NCBI RefSeq assembly: GCF_034111725.1
Contig: NZ_JAWUWR010000033.1
Coordinates: 1 to 64,000 of the forward strand
Direction of reading: 5' to 3'
DNA: 64,000 bases
From: Thalassolituus sp034111725
Lineage (GTDB): Bacteria > Pseudomonadota > Gammaproteobacteria > Pseudomonadales > Oceanobacteraceae
Numbering within the stretch: position 1 is the first letter of the stretch; every line of letters starts with the position of its first letter. Positions 43,354 to 51,768 of this stretch are shown in pieces. Position numbers and translations under genes: made by a program. The notes beneath the pieces were generated by a model. It was given only the letters and a program-made list of their open reading frames with translations, was not told the DNA's origin and did not search any database.

Positions 43354-43384
43354 AAAAAAACAGCGGCTAAGCCGCTGTTTTTTT
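43354..43384. terminator. Bidirectional intrinsic terminator
   Basis: The perfect stem CAGCGGC/GCCGCTG with a TAA loop is flanked by seven As and seven Ts, between convergent waaA and tolC-like genes. Confidence 0.92.
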
Positions 43385-43413
43385 ATCCCTAATTTTAGAC
43401 TTTAGCGTCTAAG

Positions 43414-44778
43414 TTAAGCTTCCAACCAAGTATTCAGCATTTGAATATCTTGCTCATTCAAGGTGCCGGCAAAGAACTTAAGATTCAGCAAATTGATGAT
43501 GTAATCATAACGGGCATTCGCATAATCGCGCTGTGCTTGGTAGAGGTTACGTTGCGCATCCAATACTTCAACGATATTACGAGTACCCACTTTATATCCC
43601 GTTTCTGTTGCATCTAACGCACTCTTAGCCGACTTGATAGCCTGCTTACGCGCTTTGATGTTCAGCACGTCAGTGCGAACCTTGTGATACAAACTACGAA
43701 TGCTTTGCTTAACATCACGACGTTGCTTCTCTAGATCATAATCTGCAGCGGCATAGTTCAATGCTGCTTGCTTACTTTGACCATAAAGAGAACCACCCGC
43801 TAACAATGGTACCGAAATTTGCACCCCAACAGCCGTTGTCGTGCTACCAGTTTCCATAGAATCTTGACGAGAATCGGTATAAGAAGCGATCAAATCAACC
43901 GTTGGCATGTGATTCGAACGAGCAGCGTTACGTTGCAAACGCACGGCTTCACGACCACTTTCTGCCAATAGAATACCAGGATACTTACCAAGGCCAGAAT
44001 CAACCCATTCGTTTACATCCGTAGGTTCTGGCATTTCCATTGATACTTTCTCAAGCAACGGGGCAACGCTTTCGTAACGCTCACCGGTTAAGTTTTCAAT
44101 GGCTTCGTAGCTGATTTCAAGCGCCGCTTCTTGTCCTAGCAAATTCACGTAGCTTAAGTCGTAGCCCGCTTGTGCCTCATACACTTCAGTAATAGCAATC
44201 AAGCCAACGTCGTAGCGCTGTTTCGTTTGCTCAAGTGAGCGCTTAACTGCTTTTTCTTCTGCTTTGGCAGTCGAAAGATTGTCTTGTGAGCGCAGTACAT
44301 CGAAGTAGGCTTCAGCAGTACGCAACAACAGCTGTTGTTCAGCCAGCTGTAAGGTTAAATCGGAACCGGCATTGCCAGAACGGGCAGCTTGGTAGGTATA
44401 CCAACTGTTTAGATTTAACAACGGCATGCTTGCAGAGACAGCCAACTGATTCTGACGATAGTTACTCTCTGTGGAGCCCGATTGAGCGCGTCCACACTGC
44501 AATGAGTCAGGGCCAGACACACCGCAGTAATAAAGATCGATACCAGAATCGAGCTCTAGTTCAGTATCGACTTCGGTGATTTTGTAGTCCAATTGCGCTT
44601 TGGGTAGCAAAGCACCGCGAGCAATCATGACGTTGTAGTCATCCGCTTCGCGGGAAGAGCGCGCCGAGGCAACTTCGGGGTCATTACTGGCCGCTTGTTC
44701 ATAAATGGTGCTAAGGTCAGCCGCGCTAGCAAGGGTAGACGCTAGCAGGGCTGAGGTAATAGAAAGCAATTTTTTCAT
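43414..44778 (-). CDS. tolC: TolC-family outer membrane channel protein
   Basis: A 454-residue protein with a signal peptide ending at ASA (residue 19). It has two OEP repeats of the long alpha-helical barrel type (DLSTIYEQAASNDPEVASARSS, AEAYFDVLRSQDNLSTAKAE in the first; RRDVKQSIRSLYHKVRTDVL, GYKVGTRNIVEVLDAQRNLYQAQRDYANARYDYI in the second). The latter stretch is the best TolC signature. It works with inner-membrane exporters. The divergent nudF-to-parE order next to it is the same as at E. coli tolC. Confidence 0.92.
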   Translation of the reverse strand: MKKLLSITSALLASTLASAADLSTIYEQAASNDPEVASARSSREADDYNVMIARGALLPKAQLDYKITEVDTELELDSGIDLYYCGVSGPDSLQCGRAQSGSTESNYRQNQLAVSASMPLLNLNSWYTYQAARSGNAGSDLTLQLAEQQLLLRTAEAYFDVLRSQDNLSTAKAEEKAVKRSLEQTKQRYDVGLIAITEVYEAQAGYDLSYVNLLGQEAALEISYEAIENLTGERYESVAPLLEKVSMEMPEPTDVNEWVDSGLGKYPGILLAESGREAVRLQRNAARSNHMPTVDLIASYTDSRQDSMETGSTTTAVGVQISVPLLAGGSLYGQSKQAALNYAAADYDLEKQRRDVKQSIRSLYHKVRTDVLNIKARKQAIKSAKSALDATETGYKVGTRNIVEVLDAQRNLYQAQRDYANARYDYIINLLNLKFFAGTLNEQDIQMLNTWLEA

Positions 44779-44936
44779 ACTAGTGCCTTTCGCAACGGGC
44801 GGTGTAAAAATAGAGTATTTGGATTCTACCAGAAAAAATCCAATCTACCCGGCGAGGATTGTTCCACATTTAAGAACACTGAGTGCTGTCGCCGTCGGGT
44901 TTTACATTCTTATTCAGTAATATAGGTAGGTCAAGC

Positions 44937-45551
44937 ATGGCAGAAATACCCACCACATTTGATGCGAGGGATATTGTAGTTGAAGATCGTAGTATCCTGT
45001 TTAAACGCTTCTTTGCCATTGAAAAAATTCGCCTTAAACATCGCACCTTTTCCGGTGAATGGACCGATAGTTTCGAGCGCGAACTCTTTGAACGCGGTGA
45101 AGCCGTATGTGTACTGCTATTTGATCCCCTGCGTGATTGCGTCGTACTAACCGAGCAGTTCCGTATTGGCGCTCTTGCCGATGAACGCTCCCCATGGTTA
45201 TTGGAATTGGTGGCAGGGATGGTTGAAGAGGGTGAAAGCTACGAAGACGTAGCCGCCCGAGAAACAGAAGAAGAAGCTGGATGTCAGTTCACAAAATTAC
45301 ATCCTATTTGTCGCTATTGGGTATCTCCGGGTGGCACCAGTGAAAGGGTTCAACTTTACTGTGGAATTATCGACAGCAAGGATGTTGGCGGGATTCACGG
45401 CCTAGCGGAAGAAAACGAAGATATTCGCTTAACAACGTTATCGTTTGCTAACGCTTGGGCAGCTGTTGATGCTGGCGTGATCAATAATGCGGCCACTATT
45501 ATTGCGCTGCAATGGCTAAAGATACATCATGAATGCATGACCAGACCGTAA
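44937..45551 (+). CDS. nudF: ADP-ribose pyrophosphatase NudF
   Basis: The ATG at 44937 follows AGGTAGG and gives a 204-residue Nudix protein; the reading open upstream is not needed. The Nudix box is GMVEEGESYEDVAARETEEEAG, fitting GX5EX7REx2EEAG, and WVSPGGTSERVQLYCG follows as in ADP-ribose hydrolases. It cleaves ADP-ribose to AMP and ribose-5-phosphate. It leads the group nudF-yqiB-cpdA-yqiA-parE. Confidence 0.94.
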   Translation: MAEIPTTFDARDIVVEDRSILFKRFFAIEKIRLKHRTFSGEWTDSFERELFERGEAVCVLLFDPLRDCVVLTEQFRIGALADERSPWLLELVAGMVEEGESYEDVAARETEEEAGCQFTKLHPICRYWVSPGGTSERVQLYCGIIDSKDVGGIHGLAEENEDIRLTTLSFANAWAAVDAGVINNAATIIALQWLKIHHECMTRP

Positions 45552-45718
45552 CCGCCACCAAGGTTGGCTTGTCTTGCTATAGACACTTAAAGGCTAAGGA
45601 AGACATTGCTTAGTTCGATTCATTCTGTCACTAGTAAGCGATTCCGGGATTCGATAGGCTGCTTGACCAACGGTAACAAAATAAGGTGTTCACAAACATT
45701 GAAGGTAATGAGGATATC

Positions 45719-46174
45719 GTGATTCGTAAACGCTACGTGCCTGATCTACAAGAATTAGCTGCCCTATGCGAAGCTAATTATGTGCGATTTTTAAAGCTTC
45801 TTCCCAATAGTGAAGCGGGTAGCGAGCGTATATTTGCCATTACCTCGGATTCCGAGAACCGTGCGCAGGTGCGTATTCGCGTGCAAGAACAGCACCCCTA
45901 CACCACCATGCTTGAAGTCGTCCAAGAAGGGCTCAGCCCTGCATGGATTCAACCTCCATCAATGCAAGTTCGCTTATATCACGACGCCAGCATGGCCGAA
46001 GTGCTTAGCTATCAAAATCAACATAGATTTGATGGTCGCTATCAATATCCGAATCCACAAATGCGTCTCCCGGATGAGAAAGTGCAGCTCAACCGCTTTC
46101 TTGCTGATTGGCTCGACCACTGCTTACGGCATGGCCACGTCAACATTCCATTCTCGTTTACCCCAACGTTTTAA
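45719..46174 (+). CDS. yqiB: DUF1249 protein YqiB
   Basis: I start at the GTG at 45719, which has GAGG six bases before it and gives VIRKRYVPDLQELAALCEANY, matching the YqiB N-terminus; a GTG at 45686 would add 11 residues. The protein is about 151 residues with YTTMLEVVQEG and the final LNRFLADWLDHCLRHGH, both conserved in the family. Function is not known. The neighbours nudF and cpdA are the same as in E. coli. Confidence 0.85.
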   Translation: MIRKRYVPDLQELAALCEANYVRFLKLLPNSEAGSERIFAITSDSENRAQVRIRVQEQHPYTTMLEVVQEGLSPAWIQPPSMQVRLYHDASMAEVLSYQNQHRFDGRYQYPNPQMRLPDEKVQLNRFLADWLDHCLRHGHVNIPFSFTPTF

Positions 46175-46291
46175 CCGCTCCGGATCGTGTTTTACGCGAG
46201 TTCATCGCAGAATTTGTGAACCGTGTCCGATACCCATAGTCTGAATCTTGTTACTATCAAGCGCTGACTCAAAGGGTATCTGGAGGATATC

Positions 46292-47098
46292 TTGCACACG
46301 CTAACGACAAACGGGCCGCTGCGGCTAATACAAATTACCGACACGCATTTGCTAGGCCCGGACGACGGTCGCCTGCTCGGTATGCCGACGTCACAAAGTC
46401 TGGATAGTGTGTTAAACAGCATTCGAAAACAGCACCCACAGGTTGATGCTTTTCTGGTTACGGGAGATCTTACGCAGGATGGCAGTGAGAAATCCTACCA
46501 ACACCTACACGATGTAATGAGTAACTTTCAACGCCCTACATTTTGGCTACGCGGCAATCACGACGAGTCGATCGCTATGAGCAAAGTGGCACAAGGAACT
46601 GAACACTTACAACGTGTGATTCGTAGTGAACACTGGCAAGTTATTATGCTCAACTCTCAAGTTAAAGGAGCCGTATTTGGCGAACTAGCGGGAGAAGAAC
46701 TCGAGTTTCTAGACCACACTCTTGCTGAAGAACCAGACCTTCACACACTTGTTTGTCTGCACCATCACCCAGTATCGATGAATTGCGCGTGGATCGACCC
46801 GATTGGATTACGCAACAGCCACGAATTTATGCAGCTACTTGGCCGCCACAATAATGTTCGTGGTGTGGCTTGGGGTCACGTCCATCAGGCATTAGAAGGC
46901 GTACAAGATGGTATTCGTCTGATGGCAACGCCCTCAACCTGCATTCAGTTTGAACCAAATTCAGATGACTTCGCCCTCGACGATCAAAATCCGGGCTATC
47001 GTTGGTTTGAGCTATACCCCGATGGCAAATTCGATACCGGCGTGGAGCGCGTGAAAGGCGTTCACTTTGAAGTAGATCATTCGCAAACCGGATACTAG
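46292..47098 (+). CDS. cpdA: 3',5'-cyclic-AMP phosphodiesterase CpdA
   Basis: The start is a TTG with a near-ideal GGAGG six bases upstream. The 268-residue metallophosphoesterase has Asp17-x-His19, Gly58-Asp59 in VTGDLTQDG, GNHD (88-91), LHHHP and GHVHQ, all the metal-binding motifs. CpdA degrades cAMP and so damps Crp signalling. The TTG start may keep its level low. Confidence 0.92.
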   Translation: MHTLTTNGPLRLIQITDTHLLGPDDGRLLGMPTSQSLDSVLNSIRKQHPQVDAFLVTGDLTQDGSEKSYQHLHDVMSNFQRPTFWLRGNHDESIAMSKVAQGTEHLQRVIRSEHWQVIMLNSQVKGAVFGELAGEELEFLDHTLAEEPDLHTLVCLHHHPVSMNCAWIDPIGLRNSHEFMQLLGRHNNVRGVAWGHVHQALEGVQDGIRLMATPSTCIQFEPNSDDFALDDQNPGYRWFELYPDGKFDTGVERVKGVHFEVDHSQTGY

Positions 47099-47103
47099 TC
47101 GCT

Positions 47104-47736
47104 ATGCCAGCTGTATCTATTGATGCCTTACCCGCAGAGGTAAATCAGTTCGGTTGTTTGTATTTGCACGGCTTTTTAAGCTCACCGCAATCACAGAAAG
47201 CGCAGGAGCTAAGGCGCTATTTCGAGCGGCATCTCGATGCTCAACAACTTAGCATTCCAACCTTGCCCTTTGCTCCAACGGATGCAATCGAGGTTGCCAA
47301 TAGCGCCCTAACCGCGCTCCAATCTTACTATCCCAAAGTCTTTCTTATTGGTAGTTCACTCGGCGGTTTCTATGCCACATGGCTGGCGCAGCAACATCAA
47401 GTCCCCGCCGTGCTAGTGAATCCAGCCGTGCGTCCCTTCGAACTATTTGAGCATTACCTTGGACCACACACCCATTATTATTCCGGCGAAGTACATCAGT
47501 TGACGACCGAACATCTCGACCAGCTAAGACGATTAAATGTCGATACCGTTATGCATCCTGAGCGCTTACTGCTATTACTACAAACCGGTGATGAAACCCT
47601 CGACTATCGTCACGCTGCGCAGCTTTACAGAGAAAGCCCAGCTTGGCTTGAAGGCGCAGGCAATCATAGTTTCGAACGATTCATTGAACGACTACCACAA
47701 ATTTTTCACCATATAAGTCGCTGTTTAAAGCCCTAA
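47104..47736 (+). CDS. yqiA: YqiA-type esterase
   Basis: A 210-residue alpha/beta-hydrolase of the UPF0227 group. LYLHGFLSSPQSQKAQ starts the fold, and the nucleophile elbow is GSSLGG (83-88) with Ser85. The late NHSFERF supplies the His. In E. coli YqiA is an esterase for acyl-CoA and nitrophenyl esters. It follows cpdA by five bases, so it is in the same operon. Confidence 0.9.
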   Translation: MPAVSIDALPAEVNQFGCLYLHGFLSSPQSQKAQELRRYFERHLDAQQLSIPTLPFAPTDAIEVANSALTALQSYYPKVFLIGSSLGGFYATWLAQQHQVPAVLVNPAVRPFELFEHYLGPHTHYYSGEVHQLTTEHLDQLRRLNVDTVMHPERLLLLLQTGDETLDYRHAAQLYRESPAWLEGAGNHSFERFIERLPQIFHHISRCLKP

Positions 47737-47872
47737 ATACCCTTAACCCGCCTGAATGGCACGCCATTCAACTGACCAATTGTGCAGAATCCTCGACACA
47801 AGCTGCACAAGTGGCGGGTCCTCGGTATACTCTGCGGAAAACAAGCACTATGGATTGCTGGCTGAGGTCTGA

Positions 47873-49762
47873 ATGTCAAAGCAATACACCGCATCTTCTA
47901 TTGAAGTATTAAGCGGCCTAGACCCGGTACGAAAACGTCCGGGCATGTACACAGATACCACCCGACCAAATCATCTAGCGCAAGAAGTTATCGACAACTC
48001 AGTCGATGAAGCGTTAGCCGGTCATGCCACCCTTATCGACGTCACATTGCATGGCGATGGCTCCATGACGGTACTCGACGACGGTCGCGGCATGCCCACG
48101 GATATTCACCCTGAACATGGCGTTTCAGGTGTTGAGCTGATTCTTACGCAGCTTCATGCGGGTGGTAAGTTCTCAAACGACAACTATCAATTCTCCGGTG
48201 GTTTACACGGGGTTGGTGTGTCTGTCGTGAACGCGCTATCACAGGTGTTAGAAGTCACCATTTGGCGTGATGGCCAAGTACAACGTATCGGCTTTAAAGA
48301 TGGCTACAAAGCCATGGAATTACAGGTCGTGGATACCTGTGCGAAAAAACGCACCGGCACCAGTGTGCGCTTCTTGGCTGATCCTAAGTATTTCGACTCA
48401 CCACGCTTCTCAGTCGCGCGCCTCAAGCACGTTTTACGCGCTAAAGCTGTTTTGTGTCCGGGTTTACGCATTAAGTTTACTGCACCGAATGCCGAAGACA
48501 GCGCCGAGTGGTATTACGAAGATGGCCTCCGTGACTATCTAGAAATCAGCTCGACTGGCTACGAAGTCGTACCATCAGCGCCATTTACCGGTTCTATGAT
48601 GGGCAACCACGAAGGCGTCGATTGGGCTGTACATTGGTTGCCAGAAGGCGGCGAACTGCTGCAAGAAAGCTACGTTAACTTAATTCCTACTGCCCAAGGT
48701 GGTACACACGTTAATGGCTTCCGTTCTGGTTTGCTGGACGCTTTGCGCGAATTTTGCGAATACCGCAACTTGCTACCGCGCGGTATTAAGCTTACGCCTG
48801 ACGATTTATGGGAACGCTGTTCTTATGTGTTATCAGCAAAATTAGGTGATCCACAATTCGCTGGTCAAACCAAAGAGCGACTGTCTTCACGCGAAGCATC
48901 GGCGTTTATTTCGGGTGTGGTGAAAGATGCCTTTGCTTTATGGCTGAATGAAAATACCGCTGAAGCCGAACGCTTAGCCGAAATGGCGATTAGCAGTGCG
49001 CAAACGCGCCTGCGTAAATCGAAAAAAGTAGCGCGTAAAAAGATTACCCAAGGCCCAGCGCTACCCGGCAAACTTGCCGACTGTAGTGGCCAAGATACCG
49101 AACGCAGCGAACTGTTTTTGGTAGAAGGTGATTCCGCCGGTGGCTCGGCTAAGCAAGCTCGTGATCGCGAATTCCAAGCGATTATGGCCCTGCGCGGCAA
49201 AATCTTAAATACATGGGAAGTCGATTCCACTGAGATTTTGGCCTCGCAAGAAGTACACGACATTGCCGTGGCTTTAGGTATTGATCCAGGTACCGACGAT
49301 CTAAGCGGTCTGCGCTACAACAAAGTCTGTATTCTTGCCGATGCCGACTCCGACGGTTTGCACATTGCCACACTGCTTTGTGCCTTATTTGTACGTCACT
49401 TCCGTAAGCTGGTATCCGACGGCCATGTCTATGTTGCCATGCCACCGCTATACCGAATCGACATTGGTAAAGACGTATATTACGCCCTTGATGAAAGCGA
49501 AAAACAGGGCGTGCTAGATCGCATTGCAGCCGAAAATAAACGCGGCAAAATCAACGTTCAACGCTTTAAAGGTTTGGGTGAAATGAACCCACTGCAGTTG
49601 CGCGAAACCACCATGGATCCGAATACTCGGCGCTTAGTTCAATTATCAATTGAGCCCGGCGATGGCACTAACGAGCTGATGGATATGTTACTTGCCAAAA
49701 AACGCGCGCCAGACCGTAAATCGTGGTTAGAAGCTCGCGGCAATGAAATCGAGATTCTGTAA
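47873..49762 (+). CDS. parE: DNA topoisomerase IV subunit B
   Basis: A 629-residue type IIA topoisomerase subunit. The GHKL ATPase domain has DNSVDEA, DDGRGMPTDIHPEHG and GGLHGVGVSVVNALS. The TOPRIM domain has FLVEGDSAGGSAKQARDR and ADADSDGLHIATLL. The size is close to E. coli ParE, well below GyrB with its inserts. The c-di-GMP gene and parC follow on the same strand. Confidence 0.96.
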   Translation: MSKQYTASSIEVLSGLDPVRKRPGMYTDTTRPNHLAQEVIDNSVDEALAGHATLIDVTLHGDGSMTVLDDGRGMPTDIHPEHGVSGVELILTQLHAGGKFSNDNYQFSGGLHGVGVSVVNALSQVLEVTIWRDGQVQRIGFKDGYKAMELQVVDTCAKKRTGTSVRFLADPKYFDSPRFSVARLKHVLRAKAVLCPGLRIKFTAPNAEDSAEWYYEDGLRDYLEISSTGYEVVPSAPFTGSMMGNHEGVDWAVHWLPEGGELLQESYVNLIPTAQGGTHVNGFRSGLLDALREFCEYRNLLPRGIKLTPDDLWERCSYVLSAKLGDPQFAGQTKERLSSREASAFISGVVKDAFALWLNENTAEAERLAEMAISSAQTRLRKSKKVARKKITQGPALPGKLADCSGQDTERSELFLVEGDSAGGSAKQARDREFQAIMALRGKILNTWEVDSTEILASQEVHDIAVALGIDPGTDDLSGLRYNKVCILADADSDGLHIATLLCALFVRHFRKLVSDGHVYVAMPPLYRIDIGKDVYYALDESEKQGVLDRIAAENKRGKINVQRFKGLGEMNPLQLRETTMDPNTRRLVQLSIEPGDGTNELMDMLLAKKRAPDRKSWLEARGNEIEIL

Positions 49763-49765
49763 ATC

Positions 49766-51643
49766 GTGTATTTACGTCGCTGGTTTGCCCCACTAGCTCT
49801 GCTACTGATCGTCTGGTCTTTATTTACCGGCGCGTCAGTAGCCGACGGTGATCGAAATAACAGCTTACCCACCGATTTGTTGGTTTTGCTATTTACCATC
49901 GTGATCTTGGGGGCTTCTGTTGTCTTTTTTTATTGGCGCCAAATTCGTCGACGCCAAGAAAGCGATCAACGCTTAAAAGAGCATACTGAGCTCATTCGTA
50001 ATATCCTCGATTCGCAGCCTGACATGGTGTATTACAAAGACACCGAAGGTCGCTATCGGCTTTGCAATGAAAATTGCGCCCGCTTTATCGGCCGTTCCGC
50101 CAAAGAAATTTACGGCTTAACCGATGCCGATTTTTACGACAGCCCAACCGCAGCGCTCGCCAGCCAAAGGGATAAGGAGACGATTGAGCGCGGTGCCCAG
50201 TGCATCCACGAAGAATGGCTGCATAATGCTGAAGGTCGTCCAGTATTACTCGAAACACGTAAATTGCCGTTATATTCGAAAGACGGTCAATGCACCGGCA
50301 TTCTTGGCATGAGCCGCGATATTACCGAAAGTAAAAAGGCGCAGAAAAATTTAGAGCACATGGCACATCACGATGTGCTCACCGGCTTAGCTAACCGTAT
50401 TTTATTAAACGAACAATTAGACTACGCCCTGCAATTAGCCAAACGCAGTAATAAAACAGTTGCCGTATTATTTATTGATCTCGATAAATTCAAAGAAATA
50501 AATGACTCCATCGGCCATGCCGTAGGCGATTTATTATTAAAAGATGTCGCTCACAGGCTAACTAAAAATCTGCGCGACACCGATATATGCGCACGCTTAG
50601 GGGGCGATGAGTTTATCGTCGTTTTAACCCAAGTTGATGACGCTAGTACCATTAATGAAAAATGCGATCAGCTACTCAATGTTATATCGCAACCCTATTC
50701 TTTGCAGGGCCATTTACTCAGCGTCTACGCTAGCGCGGGCATCAGTGTCGCTCCACAGCATGGTGAAAGTGTTGATGCACTTATCCGCAATGCCGATGTC
50801 GCCTTGCATAAAGCAAAAGAACTGGGGCGCAATCGCAGCTGGATGTACCAGCCAGAATTAAGCCGCAACATACATAGTCGCATGTCGCTCGAAAAAGACT
50901 TACGTGATGCCTTAGTTCAAAATGACTTCCGCTTGGTCTATCAACCTCAGTTCCGAAAACATGAATCAAATCCACTGCGCGTAGAAACCCTTTTACGTTG
51001 GCCGCATCCCCTTCGCGGGCTCATTTCACCACATGAATTCATTCCCCTGGCCGAAACCAGCGGTTTAATTATGGAGTTAGGTTTATGGGTTTTACGCTCA
51101 GCATGCGAACAATTTTTAGCGTGGCGTGACCAAGGATTAAACCTAGAGAAAATTGCCGTTAACGTATCCGCCATTCAAATCAATGGTAGCTTTGCAGAAA
51201 GCGTGGCAAAAATATTAGACGATCTAAATTTCAATCCACAATGGTTGGAATTGGAAGTAACCGAATCGTTAATGATGTCAGGCATTACCGAAGTAACTCA
51301 ACAGATCCATTTGCTGCGCAATATGGGTGTGGAGTTCTCGATAGATGATTTTGGCACAGGCTACTCATCATTAAGCAAAATTAAGTCGATGCCGGTTAGC
51401 GTATTAAAAATTGACCAATCATTTGTACGCGATATTAGTGATGAATCCAGCGACTACGAGATCGCCCGCGCTATTATTATGATGGCAAAGAGCTTAGGTC
51501 TATCAGTGGTAGCGGAAGGTGTAGAAAGCCAGATTCAAGAAGATACCTTACATCGTTTGGGTTGCGATTGGTTGCAAGGGTACTTTTATGGCAATCCATT
51601 GAGTGGTGAAGAATTTTTAACAAAATATAGTACTAACCAATGA
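49766..51643 (+). CDS. Membrane PAS-GGDEF-EAL dual-domain protein
   Basis: The GTG start lies three bases after parE, suggesting coupled translation. The 625-residue protein has two membrane segments (about 5-22 and 38-58), a PAS domain (about 70-190, IRNILDSQPDMVYYKDTEGRY), a GGDEF domain with intact GGDEF (279-283) and an EAL domain. The EAL signature is ETL (407-409) in VETLLRW, keeping the metal-binding Glu; ELEVTES, DDFGTGYSSL, KIDQSF and AEGVES are present. Either or both activities in c-di-GMP turnover are possible. Its place between the topoisomerase IV genes is unusual. Confidence 0.88.
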   Translation: MYLRRWFAPLALLLIVWSLFTGASVADGDRNNSLPTDLLVLLFTIVILGASVVFFYWRQIRRRQESDQRLKEHTELIRNILDSQPDMVYYKDTEGRYRLCNENCARFIGRSAKEIYGLTDADFYDSPTAALASQRDKETIERGAQCIHEEWLHNAEGRPVLLETRKLPLYSKDGQCTGILGMSRDITESKKAQKNLEHMAHHDVLTGLANRILLNEQLDYALQLAKRSNKTVAVLFIDLDKFKEINDSIGHAVGDLLLKDVAHRLTKNLRDTDICARLGGDEFIVVLTQVDDASTINEKCDQLLNVISQPYSLQGHLLSVYASAGISVAPQHGESVDALIRNADVALHKAKELGRNRSWMYQPELSRNIHSRMSLEKDLRDALVQNDFRLVYQPQFRKHESNPLRVETLLRWPHPLRGLISPHEFIPLAETSGLIMELGLWVLRSACEQFLAWRDQGLNLEKIAVNVSAIQINGSFAESVAKILDDLNFNPQWLELEVTESLMMSGITEVTQQIHLLRNMGVEFSIDDFGTGYSSLSKIKSMPVSVLKIDQSFVRDISDESSDYEIARAIIMMAKSLGLSVVAEGVESQIQEDTLHRLGCDWLQGYFYGNPLSGEEFLTKYSTNQ

Positions 51644-51768
51644 CGTTTACTGGTTGGCATAAAAGAACAATGCGGCACTGTTGTGTTGCGATCAGGGTAG
51701 AGTCACAATCGGCTCAATAAACATAGACCCGAATAAACTGAATCAAACGAAGCGATGAAAAGCGACCT

